NCBI GenBank assembly: GCA_937967425.1
Contig: CALBST010000329.1
Span: forward strand, 1 to 24,650
DNA length: 24,650 bases
Source of the DNA: an uncultured Caulobacteraceae bacterium
GTDB lineage: Bacteria > Pseudomonadota > Alphaproteobacteria > Caulobacterales > TH1-2
Reading direction: 5' to 3'
In this document: piece by piece, positions 15,741-23,876 of the stretch
Position numbering within the stretch: position 1 is the first letter of the stretch
Layout of the letters: each line of letters starts with the position of its first letter
Notes under the pieces: generated by a model
What the model was told of the DNA's origin: nothing
Databases searched by the model: none
The model's input: only the letters and a program-made list of their open reading frames with translations
Translations under genes and position numbers: made by a program

Positions 15741-16753
15741 TGAATTACACTGGAAAGTACCCGAATTCTCGTCCGCGCCGGCTTCGCCAAAGCGATTGGG
15801 TGCGCCGGCTCACACGCGAGCATCGCTTGAGCGTCGACGACCTCATCTGGGCGGTCGTTGTCCATGAAGGTAGCGAGGACGAAATCGCCGTCTCGGCTAT
15901 GCCGGGCACGGCGCGGCTTTCGGTACGCGCTGCGGCAAACGCGGCGAAGCGTGCACAGAAACTTGGCATTCCAGCGATCGCGGTGTTTCCGTTCATCGAC
16001 AGCGCCAAGAAGGACGCGACCGGAAAGGAAGCGCTGAATGCCAACGGGCTGGTCTGCAACGCCGTGCGCGCGATGAAGGACGCGGCGCCTGACGTCGGGA
16101 TCATGGTCGATGTCGCGCTGGATCCGTTCACGGATCATGGCCACGACGGCCTGCTAAAGGACGGCCGCATTGCCAACGATGAGACAGTGAAAGTGCTTGT
16201 TGAACAGGCGATCGTTCAAACGCGCGCGGGCGCCGATATTGTTGCGCCGTCCGATATGATGGACGGGCGCATCGGCGCCATTCGCGCGGGTCTCGATGAA
16301 GTGGGCTTTCAGGACACGCTCATTATGTCGTACGCGGCGAAGTACGCGTCAGCCTTCTACGGCCCTTATCGCGAAGCGATCGGCTCGGGAAAGCTCGGGT
16401 CAGGCGACATCGCCAACCCAGGCGACAAGAGCACCTACCAAATGGACTTCGCCAACAGCGACGAAGCCATGCGTGAAGTCGCCATGGACGTCGACGAAGG
16501 CGCCGACCTGCTGCTGGTGAAGCCGGGATTGCCGTATCTCGATATCGTCGCCCGGGTGAAGCGCGAGTTTGCACTGCCGACTTATGCGTTCCAAGTGAGC
16601 GGTGAATACGCAATGATCAAGGCCGCGAGCGCGAACGGCTGGCTCGACGAGGAACGCGCGATCCTTGAGAGCTTGACGGCGTTCAAACGCGCCGGCGCCG
16701 ACGGGGTCGTTACATATTTCGCGCCAAAAGCTGCAGAACTTCTGGGCGCTTAG
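15740..16753 (+). CDS. hemB: Porphobilinogen synthase (ALA dehydratase)
   Basis: Predicted 337-residue enzyme that condenses two 5-aminolevulinate molecules into porphobilinogen. The two active-site lysines are Lys201 in SYAAKYASAFYGPY and Lys261 in LLVKPGLPYLD. The metal region reads DVALDPFTDHGHDGL (about 124-138), with Asp residues rather than the cysteine triad, so it belongs to the zinc-independent, magnesium-type class common in alphaproteobacteria. N-terminal RPRRLRQSDWVRRLTREHRL is also typical. The ATG at 15740 is preferred to a TTG at 15725, although no Shine-Dalgarno sequence is visible and an inverted repeat covers that spot. Its stop overlaps the convergent receiver-like gene by four bases. 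Confidence 0.96.
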   Translation: MNYTGKYPNSRPRRLRQSDWVRRLTREHRLSVDDLIWAVVVHEGSEDEIAVSAMPGTARLSVRAAANAAKRAQKLGIPAIAVFPFIDSAKKDATGKEALNANGLVCNAVRAMKDAAPDVGIMVDVALDPFTDHGHDGLLKDGRIANDETVKVLVEQAIVQTRAGADIVAPSDMMDGRIGAIRAGLDEVGFQDTLIMSYAAKYASAFYGPYREAIGSGKLGSGDIANPGDKSTYQMDFANSDEAMREVAMDVDEGADLLLVKPGLPYLDIVARVKREFALPTYAFQVSGEYAMIKAASANGWLDEERAILESLTAFKRAGADGVVTYFAPKAAELLGA

Positions 16754-17598
16754 GCCGCACGTTGCATTGAAGCCTTTCCGACCGCCTGGCGCACGCCTTC
16801 GGCGATCTCTTCGCGCCGCGCGCCCTGATCGGCGCCCAGAGAGACGAGCTTGACCACACCGTTGACGCACACTTCCAGCGAGGCGCGAACCGCTTCCGGA
16901 CGGAGGCCCTTGGCCGAGGAGAGCTGCAGAGCAAACGCCGCGCACGCCCGCATCAGCGGCCCATCGCCAGCGTTCACAGCATAGGCCTGAACCTGACGCA
17001 GCGCCGCTTCGCAGGGCTCGAGCTTCCTGGCGTCCAGCGCGTAGGCCGCGGCAGCAGCAACAAGACTTTCGACCACCGTCTGCACGGTCCTCGGATCAAC
17101 CTGCGAGGCCACTTCGCCGTCCACCTTCCTGCGCTTCTTGGGCGCGCCCGCGGTGACGATGCCGGCACGCCGGCACGGACCGACATAGCCCTCCGCATCG
17201 ATGAACTCGCGCGGTTTGCTGAGAACCTTCGCAATCGTCGCCATCAGCACTTTGGCCGAGATCGGCTTGCCGATGAGCGCATTTGCGCCAGCGTGGCGGC
17301 ACTGCTCGGCCATAGCGAGCGAAAAGGCGCCAGATGTAATGAAGATCGCTTGTTTGCGGCCGGGCAGCTTGCGGTTGCGGCGGTAAACGCGCGTCCAGGC
17401 CGCGCCATCGAGCGGGCCCATCTCGAACGACGCGATCACGACATTGGCGTTGTAAACCTCAAGCAGGTCCAACGCCGCAGCTTGGTCCATGACGACCTTC
17501 ACTTTGTCGACGCCTGCATTCCGAAGCAGATCGAGAATGATCTGACCTTCGAACTTGTTCGGCTCGACAACCAGAACGGTCCAGTTCTTCACGTCCAA
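16750..17598 (-). CDS. Pseudo-receiver domain protein with C-terminal domain of unknown function
   Basis: Predicted 282-residue cytosolic protein. Residues about 6-127 have the CheY-like receiver fold: VLVVEPNKFEGQIILDLL, then VVIASFEMGPLDGAAW, FITSGAF and ALIGKPISAKVL. The acidic pair is reduced to Glu12-Pro13, and the phosphoacceptor position is Ser57 (ASFEMGPLDG instead of DxxMPxMDG), while Thr88 and Lys111 are kept. Phosphotransfer is therefore unlikely. EFIDAEGYVGPCRR (131-144) resembles a Y-GPDRR element found after some alphaproteobacterial receivers. The remainder (about 165-282) is helical, alanine-rich, and I do not recognise it. The start is TTG at 17598, preceded by GGGAG, or GTG at 17592. 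Stop overlaps the hemB stop by four bases. Confidence 0.8.
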   Translation of the reverse strand: MDVKNWTVLVVEPNKFEGQIILDLLRNAGVDKVKVVMDQAAALDLLEVYNANVVIASFEMGPLDGAAWTRVYRRNRKLPGRKQAIFITSGAFSLAMAEQCRHAGANALIGKPISAKVLMATIAKVLSKPREFIDAEGYVGPCRRAGIVTAGAPKKRRKVDGEVASQVDPRTVQTVVESLVAAAAAYALDARKLEPCEAALRQVQAYAVNAGDGPLMRACAAFALQLSSAKGLRPEAVRASLEVCVNGVVKLVSLGADQGARREEIAEGVRQAVGKASMQRAA

Positions 17599-17666
17599 GG
17601 CACAACGCTCCCGCCCAGCGAAGCGCGCAACTTACACGACAGCCTTTAAGAGAGATTGAAACGTGC

Positions 17667-17684
17667 TCGTAACGTCAATTACGA
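17667..17684. repeat. Inverted repeat upstream of the pseudo-receiver gene
   Basis: TCGTAA (17667-17672) and TTACGA (17679-17684) are perfect inverted arms separated by six bases (CGTCAA). On the minus strand the centre reads TTGACG, a good -35 hexamer about 75 bp before the gene start, but no convincing -10 box follows. It may be a regulator site; evidence is weak. Confidence 0.3.
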
Positions 17685-17719
17685 ATTCAGCTTCCCGATT
17701 AACGCGGCGCTCACCACGT

Positions 17720-18586
17720 TCACGTCTTCGGAGGCTCTAACCGCGCGATGAGGCTCGACGTATCCCAACGTTTGCCGCCCATCGCCTGCACATCCGCGTA
17801 ATAGCGATCGACGAGTTCCGTGAGATCGAGCCGCGCGCCGTTGCGCTCCGCCTCATCAAGCACAAGCCCCAGATCCTTGCGCATCCAGTCGACTGCGAAG
17901 CCGAAATCGAAGCGGCCTTCACTCATCGTCTTCCAACGATTTTCCATCTGCCAACTCTGCGCCGCACCTTTGGAGATCGCTGCAATGACCTTCTCAACGT
18001 CGAGATCGGCGCGTTTGGCGAAGTGCAGGCCCTCCGCGAGTCCCTGCAGCACGCCCGCGATGCAGATTTGGTTTACCATCTTCGCGAGTTGACCTGATCC
18101 AGCAGGGCCGATCAGCGTCATGTTGGCCGCATAAGCAGCCATGATTGGTTGCGCCTCCGCAAACCAGGAGGGCTCGCCACCGGCCATCACGGTGAGTTTG
18201 CCGGCTTCGGCGCCGGCCTGCCCGCCGGACACTGGCGCGTCGAGAAAGCCCAAACCCCGCTCTTCGGCCTTTGTTGCCAGCTCGCGGGCGATTTCCGCAG
18301 ACGCTGTCGTGTGATCGACGAAGATCGCGCCTTTGCGCATCGCGGAGGACGCTGCGTCGAACACTTCGCGCAAGTCGCGGTCGTTGCCGACGCACGAGAA
18401 CACGATGTCCGCGCCTTCCGCCGCCTTGGCGACGGACGTGTACGTCCTACCTCTATGCTTCTGCGCCCAGTCGCGCGACTTCTCTTCCGTGCGGTTGTAA
18501 ACCGCGACGTCGTGCCCGGCGCGCGCGAGGTGGCCAGCCATTGGCCCGCCCATGACGCCCAGTCCGATGAATGCGGTTTTCGCCAT
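17720..18586 (-). CDS. NAD(P)-dependent beta-hydroxyacid dehydrogenase
   Basis: Predicted 288-residue cytosolic oxidoreductase of the 3-hydroxyisobutyrate/6-phosphogluconate dehydrogenase family. The Rossmann motif GLGVMGGPMAGHLARAG is at 8-24, the substrate motif DAPVSGGQAGAEAGKLTVMAGG at 116-137, and the catalytic lysine is Lys169 in GSGQLAKMVNQI. The cofactor loop reads YNRT (30-33), a pattern linked to NADPH use in succinic-semialdehyde or glyoxylate reductases of this family, so 3-hydroxyisobutyrate is not assured as substrate. The ATG at 18586 follows GGGAG. It starts 17 bp after the flavin reductase stop, so the two are probably one transcript. Confidence 0.92.
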   Translation of the reverse strand: MAKTAFIGLGVMGGPMAGHLARAGHDVAVYNRTEEKSRDWAQKHRGRTYTSVAKAAEGADIVFSCVGNDRDLREVFDAASSAMRKGAIFVDHTTASAEIARELATKAEERGLGFLDAPVSGGQAGAEAGKLTVMAGGEPSWFAEAQPIMAAYAANMTLIGPAGSGQLAKMVNQICIAGVLQGLAEGLHFAKRADLDVEKVIAAISKGAAQSWQMENRWKTMSEGRFDFGFAVDWMRKDLGLVLDEAERNGARLDLTELVDRYYADVQAMGGKRWDTSSLIARLEPPKT

Positions 18587-18603
18587 GCCAGTTACTCCCG
18601 AGT

Positions 18604-19089
18604 TTAGTCCGTGGGACCGGCGATCGAGCCGTAGTCGCCACGGAAGAATGTCAGCGCGGCGCCTGTACGGACGCGCACGTCCAGCACCTCGCCGATAATA
18701 ATCAAATGATCGCCTGCCTGAGCTTTATGGTGGGTGCGGCAAGCCAGTTGCGCCAGTCCCCCGCGTATAACCGCCACGCCGGCAAGCGCCTCCGTTTCTT
18801 CCGGTCGCACATTTTGCGCCTGTGACCGCGCAAAGCGCCGCGCCACATCCTCACTGTCAGCGCCCAACACTGTGACGCCCCAGGTGTCCGCAGCAGCGAA
18901 CGGCTCGTAGTGCGCCGAGCGGTCACCCAGGCACCACAGCACCAAGCGCGGCTCCAGCGAAACCGAGGTCAACGAATTGACTGTCATTCCCCACAGCGCG
19001 GCGCCTGGGTCCAGCGCGGTCACCACGGTGACGCCGGTGGCGTAAGCGCCCATGGCTCGCCGGAAGCTCTGTTCGGGGTCGATCTCCAC
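18604..19089 (-). CDS. Flavin reductase family protein
   Basis: Predicted 161-residue FMN-binding protein of the HpaC/RutF-like flavin reductase family, which supplies reduced flavin to partner monooxygenases or acts as an oxidoreductase. Family marks are FRRAMGAYATGVTVVTA (9-25), GMTVNSLTSVSLEPRLVLWCLG (34-55), GVTVLGADSEDVARRFAR, and GDHLIIIGEVLDV (126-138), closing with FFRGDYG. I chose the GTG at 19089, preceded by GGAG at the right distance; a longer reading from a TTG at 19185 would overlap the divergent motB start. No monooxygenase is nearby, so the partner is unknown. The dehydrogenase downstream is probably co-transcribed. Confidence 0.87.
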   Translation of the reverse strand: MEIDPEQSFRRAMGAYATGVTVVTALDPGAALWGMTVNSLTSVSLEPRLVLWCLGDRSAHYEPFAAADTWGVTVLGADSEDVARRFARSQAQNVRPEETEALAGVAVIRGGLAQLACRTHHKAQAGDHLIIIGEVLDVRVRTGAALTFFRGDYGSIAGPTD

Positions 19090-19168
19090 GCCTGCTCCGC
19101 TTTTGTTCAACGTGATCTTAACGCTGTTCGCCCAATGGTGCGCCACTCTCCGCCAGAACGGACGGACA

Positions 19169-20086
19169 ATGGCCGCTGCGACCAATCAACGCCCTATCCT
19201 CATTAAGAAGGTCAAGAAAGTCGTCGGTGGGGGACACCACGGCGGGGCTTGGAAGGTTGCCTATGCCGACTTCGTGACGGCCATGATGGCCTTCTTCCTG
19301 CTGATGTGGCTGATCAACACCACAAGCCCGGAACAGCGAAGGGGTATTGCCGAGTTCTTTGCGCCGGCCAGCGTAAGTCGCGTCTCCTCAGGCGCCGGGG
19401 GCCTTCTCGAAGGGACCAGTTTCGCCGAGGAAGGCGTGCGCCACGGCCACTCCGCGCCCGTGGCCGCCACCGCCGAGCCACAAAACACATCGACCGCCAG
19501 CGCCGAGAACCGCGCCGAAGAAAACCCCGAAGCCGGCGGCCAAACCAATCCGAACCAGGACAGCCTTTCACGCGCTCGCACGATCCGGGAGAACGCCGAG
19601 TTCGCGCGGGCCGAGATCGCGATCCGTCAGGCCATGCAGGACATGCCCGACGTTGCCGAGCTCTCCCGCAACGTCATCATTGAGCAAACGCCCGAGGGCC
19701 TCCGCATCCAGATCGTGGATCAGGAAGGCCGCTCGATGTTCAACCCCGGCGACTCCGCGCCAAATGACCGCGCCCGCCGTTTGCTGATCGCCGTCTCCAC
19801 TGGAATTGCTCAGCTTCCCAACCGGCTGACGATTTCCGGCCATACGGACGGGACGGCGCCAGGCGGCCGCTACGCTTCGAATTTCGAACTCTCCTCAGCG
19901 CGCGCGAATGAAGCACGCAGGATCTTGCAGGCGCAGGGCATCCCGGTCGATCGGATTTATGAGGTTGCGGGCCGCGCCGACAGCGAGCCTCTTTTCGCAG
20001 ACGATCCGACGCTGCCCGGCAACCGTCGCATCGCGATCACGCTTCTGCGCGAAGCCCCGCCGCTGCCGTCCAACCACGATCTCTGA
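19169..20086 (+). CDS. motB: Flagellar motor stator protein MotB
   Basis: Predicted 305-residue stator subunit that anchors the proton channel formed with MotA to peptidoglycan. A cytoplasmic basic N-terminus is followed by the single membrane helix YADFVTAMMAFFLLMWLINT (32-51) with the essential proton-carrying Asp34. The linker (about 65-130) is rich in A, E, N, G. The OmpA-like domain spans about 175-295 with LTISGHTDGTAPGGRYASNFELSSARANEARRIL and NRRIAITLL. The ATG at 19169 gives the usual start before the basic segment. MotA is not adjacent, and no other flagellar gene lies in the window. The gene is divergent from the flavin reductase, with 79 bp between starts. Confidence 0.95.
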   Translation: MAAATNQRPILIKKVKKVVGGGHHGGAWKVAYADFVTAMMAFFLLMWLINTTSPEQRRGIAEFFAPASVSRVSSGAGGLLEGTSFAEEGVRHGHSAPVAATAEPQNTSTASAENRAEENPEAGGQTNPNQDSLSRARTIRENAEFARAEIAIRQAMQDMPDVAELSRNVIIEQTPEGLRIQIVDQEGRSMFNPGDSAPNDRARRLLIAVSTGIAQLPNRLTISGHTDGTAPGGRYASNFELSSARANEARRILQAQGIPVDRIYEVAGRADSEPLFADDPTLPGNRRIAITLLREAPPLPSNHDL

Positions 20087-20119
20087 CGCGGCGCTGGTGA
20101 AATATTCAACCGGTGGGCG

Positions 20120-20155
20120 GGCAAGGCTCGCTTCGCGCGAAGGCAGACCCTTGCC
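20120..20155. repeat. Nested inverted repeats between motB and the membrane protein gene
   Basis: GGCAAGG (20120-20126) pairs with CCTTGCC (20149-20155), and a 12-bp palindrome CTTCGCGCGAAG (20131-20142) sits inside. The structure could form a branched hairpin after motB, but no T-run follows, so an intrinsic terminator is not supported. Confidence 0.35.
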
Positions 20156-20215
20156 AATCTAGCAGACCTGTTATTCTGCCCGCTGCGGACTCAATCGCCC
20201 GCCACAGGATCAAGC

Positions 20216-21841
20216 ATGCTCAATGGCGGCGGCAACGAAGCGCTTCGGATGTTTGCGATGCGGGCCGCCGTTCTGGCGTGCCTGGCGGTCGGCGTGTTCT
20301 GGGCCTTCTACATCGCCGACTTCTTCATTCACACAGCGATTGGCGGCAAGACAGATGCAGGCCCGGACCCGTTCTCCGGCTTTTTCAGTTTTGACGCGCC
20401 CAGCATCAACAACCCGATCTCATCGCTCGCCGGCGTCAACGCGGCCGTGTTCGGCATCGTCATCACGGTCTGCAGCATCATCGTTCAACTGACCGCGGAC
20501 CGCTACACAGGCGTCGCCGGACTCTTCCTACGCGATCGCGCCAATATGATCGTCGGCGCGTATTACGTCGTGGCGTGCTGTGTCAGCGTTTGGCTCTCGG
20601 GCGCGATGCAACCGGAATACGTGCCGCCGATCACGGTCGTCCTAGCGCTTTCTCTCACCACCGGCGGCATTGTGCTGATGGTGCCATATTTCGCTTACGT
20701 GTTTTGGTTTCTGGAGCCGCAAAATCTCATCGCGCGCATTCGCGGGCAAGCGCTCCGGGTCGCGACCAATGGAGCGCTCGAAACCGACGCGAAACTCTCC
20801 GGCGCAGCCCAGGCCCAGATCATTGATGCGCTCGAAGAGCTGACGGACATAACCAGCAACTCAATATCTGGCAAAGACAAGATCATCGCGAGCGCGGCGG
20901 TCGACGCGCTGCGAGACATGGCGATTGAGTACATTCGGGTGAAGCCGCAAGCATCGCCGATCTGGTTTCAGGTTGGCCCGGAGATCCGGCTCAACCCCGA
21001 TTTCGTGGCTATGGATCCTGAGTCTCTGCGCGATCTTGAGCAGCGGCACACCTGGGTCGAGTGGAAGGTGTTGCGTCAGTATCTCAGCATCTACAATGAA
21101 TCGCTCGGCGCGATGCGCGATATCAACTATCTGATCGCGATCGACACCCGTTACGTCGGTGAAGCTGCGGCAAAAGCCCAAGACCACGAACTGGTTCAAC
21201 TGGTCTTCCGCTTCCTCAACTCATTCCTGCGCGCGACGCTGAATGCACGCGACGTGCGAACGACCTACAACGTGCTGAACCAGTACCGGAAGCTCGGCGA
21301 GTTCATGTTGCTCGACGGCCACCACGAGGCCGCTTTGGAATGCGTCCGTCATATTAAGTACTACGGCCTCGTCGCCTTCGATATGGACTTGCACTTCGTG
21401 ACCGAAACCGTAGCGCACGATGTCTCGGCTCTGGCGCAATTGGCAAATCAGGTCGGCTCGCCAACCGAGAAGAATATCCTCGACGAATTCCTCTCGCTCG
21501 ACCGTCCGCCTTTCGTACGCGGAAGCGACAGGGCGCTGATGGGCGTTCGCAAGGCGCAAGTTAAGCTCGCCGCCTATTACATCCTCACCGAACAAGACGA
21601 ACGCGCCCGCTCCATTGCTAACGACATGCGCGAGGAACCGGTCGAGCGCTTAACTCTCATTCGCCGACAACTCGAAAACGTGGCCAACAAGGATTTCTGG
21701 GAAATCACAGACCGCGGACGCAACTTCGAGTACATGCCGCCTAAGCAGCGCGCATGCCTCGAGAAGTACTTCAGCTGGCTGAACGTCGAGGCGCCGCATC
21801 CGGAAGCGCCACAGCAGCCGCCGGTATCCGGAGAGCAGTAG
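20216..21841 (+). CDS. Four-helix membrane protein of unknown function, DUF2254-like pattern
   Basis: A 541-residue protein I cannot assign to a function. Four membrane helices are predicted at about 16-38, 69-91, 111-130 and 137-165. The second and third flank VQLTADRYTGVAGLFLRDRANMIVG, which recalls the SLASSQ-PR-L-NF-RDR-NQ-LG pattern of DUF2254 membrane proteins, though similarity is limited. The remaining 375 residues look soluble and largely helical, with conserved-looking acidic and aromatic segments such as DLEQRHTWVEWKVLRQYLSIYNESLGAMRDINYLIAIDTRYV, and a proline-rich end. The ATG at 20216 follows AGGATCAAGC. It stands alone between motB and the convergent protease, with an 8-bp gap to the latter. 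Confidence 0.75.
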   Translation: MLNGGGNEALRMFAMRAAVLACLAVGVFWAFYIADFFIHTAIGGKTDAGPDPFSGFFSFDAPSINNPISSLAGVNAAVFGIVITVCSIIVQLTADRYTGVAGLFLRDRANMIVGAYYVVACCVSVWLSGAMQPEYVPPITVVLALSLTTGGIVLMVPYFAYVFWFLEPQNLIARIRGQALRVATNGALETDAKLSGAAQAQIIDALEELTDITSNSISGKDKIIASAAVDALRDMAIEYIRVKPQASPIWFQVGPEIRLNPDFVAMDPESLRDLEQRHTWVEWKVLRQYLSIYNESLGAMRDINYLIAIDTRYVGEAAAKAQDHELVQLVFRFLNSFLRATLNARDVRTTYNVLNQYRKLGEFMLLDGHHEAALECVRHIKYYGLVAFDMDLHFVTETVAHDVSALAQLANQVGSPTEKNILDEFLSLDRPPFVRGSDRALMGVRKAQVKLAAYYILTEQDERARSIANDMREEPVERLTLIRRQLENVANKDFWEITDRGRNFEYMPPKQRACLEKYFSWLNVEAPHPEAPQQPPVSGEQ

Positions 21842-21849
21842 CGCATCCG

Positions 21850-23301
21850 CTAGAACGGAAGGTCCGCCCGCTGCCCGCCGCGATCAATGCTGATCGTGCC
21901 CGAGGCGCTCTGGGCCATGAGCCGATCGAGCTGCGCTGCATCGCGGACAGTCTGGCCATTGACCGCATAGATCACGTCACGCGGCCGCAAGATGCGCGCG
22001 GCCGGCGCCCGCCGATCGATGTCCTGGATGATGACCCCGGTCATGAACGGGTCGAGCCCCGCAGCCTCGGCAGTCGCAGGCGTCAGCGTCACCACTTGCA
22101 CGCCCACCAGCACATGGCGGCCCTGCAGCACGCGCGGATCGGGCGAACCGCCCGGAGGCGCCTCAGCGTTGGCTGTCAGCGTTATCTGCCGGCCATCCCG
22201 TAAGACGAGGAGCGGCACGCGCGCGCCTGGACGCTGGGTCGCGAACTGGTATCGCACGCCGCCTTCATCACGGACGTCAACGCCAGCCACACGCAAGATT
22301 ACGTCACCTGCGCGCAACCCTGCACGCTCACCGGCGCCGCGCGGATAGAGGTCACTAACCAACACGCCCTCGGGACGCGGCAGGCCGAGTGCGCGCGCCT
22401 GATCTTGCGTTACCGCCTGCAGACGCGCGCCGAGCCATGGGCGCACGACCGTGCGCCCGCCGGAGACCGCCGACTCGACGACCCGCCGGACCATTTCCGA
22501 CGGAATGGCGAAACCGATGCCATTGGAGCCGCCCGTCTCAGAAAAAATGGCGCTGTTGATGCCCACCAACGAACCACTCATGTCCACGAGCGCGCCGCCG
22601 GAGTTCCCACGATTAATGGCGGCATCGGTTTGAATGAAGAACGCGTAGTCAGAGATTCCGACATCGGTGCGCGCAAGCGCCGAGATGATGCCGCTCGTTA
22701 CTGTCTGCTCGAGGCCGTAGGGATTGCCGATCGCCAACACGAGGTCTCCGACCTGTAGGCCGCTCTGCGTGTTCGCGAACGCCAGGGTTGGCAGCCGCTC
22801 ACCACCCGTATTGATACGCAGCACGGCGAGATCGACTCGGGAGTCGGCCAGAACGAGCTCGGCGTCGAACTCACGCCGGTCCGAGAGCACAATCTTCAGA
22901 GATTGCGCGCCATCAATGACGTGGTTGTTCGTCACGATGATGCCGTCCTCGCGCACAATCACGCCCGAACCCAGAGAGTTCTCAACCCGCGGCGCGCTGA
23001 AGCGGCCAAAGAAGGGGTCCCGCGCCATCGAGCGGACAACGCGCTGAGCATAGACGTTGACGACGGCGGGGCCTGCGCGCGCAGCCACCGGCGCGAAGGA
23101 AAGTTGCACCTCGCCCCGATTTGACGGCGCCGTCCGCACCAGCGGCTCCGCCTGCACGAGCTGCAGGTAGGGATCGCCGCTCTCCGCCGGAACTTCACGC
23201 TGCGTCGCCAACGGCGATACAGCCAACGCCCCACCTGCAAACCCCGCGATAAGCGCCGCGTACGGGGATGCCTTCAACAAGGTTGCGCGCGTGATCTTCA
23301 T
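21850..23301 (-). CDS. HtrA/DegP-type periplasmic serine protease
   Basis: Predicted 483-residue trypsin-like protease with two PDZ domains, involved in quality control of envelope proteins. A hydrophobic N-terminus (about 10-31) is a signal peptide or anchor. The catalytic triad is His127 in TNNHVIDG, Asp157 in SRVDLAVLRI and Ser234 in RGNSGGALVD. The loop QTVTSGIISALART is also typical. The first PDZ domain spans about 285-380 (RPWLGARLQAV to LTANAEAPPG), and a second, more divergent one spans about 395-480 (VGVQVVTLTPATAEAAG to the end). The ATG at 23301 follows GAGGCAGGC. It is expected in the periplasm; DegP, DegQ and Do-like paralogues cannot be told apart here. Confidence 0.94.
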   Translation of the reverse strand: MKITRATLLKASPYAALIAGFAGGALAVSPLATQREVPAESGDPYLQLVQAEPLVRTAPSNRGEVQLSFAPVAARAGPAVVNVYAQRVVRSMARDPFFGRFSAPRVENSLGSGVIVREDGIIVTNNHVIDGAQSLKIVLSDRREFDAELVLADSRVDLAVLRINTGGERLPTLAFANTQSGLQVGDLVLAIGNPYGLEQTVTSGIISALARTDVGISDYAFFIQTDAAINRGNSGGALVDMSGSLVGINSAIFSETGGSNGIGFAIPSEMVRRVVESAVSGGRTVVRPWLGARLQAVTQDQARALGLPRPEGVLVSDLYPRGAGERAGLRAGDVILRVAGVDVRDEGGVRYQFATQRPGARVPLLVLRDGRQITLTANAEAPPGGSPDPRVLQGRHVLVGVQVVTLTPATAEAAGLDPFMTGVIIQDIDRRAPAARILRPRDVIYAVNGQTVRDAAQLDRLMAQSASGTISIDRGGQRADLPF

Positions 23302-23368
23302 GCCTGCCTCGTCTAAATCGCGGCCACGGCTTTCGCTCCGGGACTGGGCAAAAACGTGGCATTCGGGC

Positions 23369-23394
23369 CTGAAAGACGGGCAGCCGACGCTGCC
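23369..23394 (-). terminator. Weak candidate terminator after the AHSA1 gene
   Basis: On the minus strand GGCAGC and GCTGCC form a 6-bp stem (23379-23394) with a four-base loop, followed by CGTCTTTC. It lies 11 bp past the stop at 23406. The T-run is short, so the call is tentative. The same interval must also hold the protease promoter. Confidence 0.3.
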
Positions 23395-23405
23395 AGGAGC
23401 GCCGC

Positions 23406-23876
23406 TTATCGCTTTCCTGCAGCCTTAGCCAACGCTGCCAGTAGCGCTCGCCAATGCTCGCCCTGCCGGATTTGGAAGACGTGCAACGGGAAGCCATGAC
23501 GGGCGACATGTTCCTGCGGGATCGCGTCCCAACCACGGTGTTCGACGGTAACGCGCGTCTCTCCGTCCACGGGCTCAAAACGAACGCTGACGTGAGTAAC
23601 CTGATCGTCCGCGAAGGTCGCTTGGCGCCAAGTGAATGCGAGGTGAGCGCCGGGACGCCAGTCGGTTATCTGGCCGATCTCGAACGTTTTCCCACTTGGC
23701 AGGTCGGTTACCAAGCGGCCGCCTTCGCCGGGCTCGAAGCGCAGCGCGCCATCGCCTCGGGGCGTGAGTTGAAAAAGCCCGTTCGGGCGCCACCAAACAG
23801 CGATGTCCCGGGTGAATACATCGAACGCTTCTTGGGGCGTCGCTTTCACGCGCACAGAGACGATTACCGCGCTCAC
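23406..23876 (-). CDS. SRPBCC/AHSA1 domain protein
   Basis: Predicted 156-residue protein with the helix-grip fold of the Hsp90-ATPase activator homologue 1-like (SRPBCC) family, whose members bind small hydrophobic ligands. Typical pieces are VRVKATPQEAFDVFTRDIAVWW (9-30), FEIGQITDWRPGAHLAFTW, and TRVTVEHRGWDAIP. Ligand and role are unknown. The GTG at 23876 shares GTGA with the stop of the upstream ArsR gene, which marks it as the true start; a longer reading would begin inside that gene. ArsR-AHSA1 pairs are common, and the regulator probably controls this protein. Confidence 0.88.
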   Translation of the reverse strand: MSAVIVSVRVKATPQEAFDVFTRDIAVWWRPNGLFQLTPRGDGALRFEPGEGGRLVTDLPSGKTFEIGQITDWRPGAHLAFTWRQATFADDQVTHVSVRFEPVDGETRVTVEHRGWDAIPQEHVARHGFPLHVFQIRQGEHWRALLAALAKAAGKR

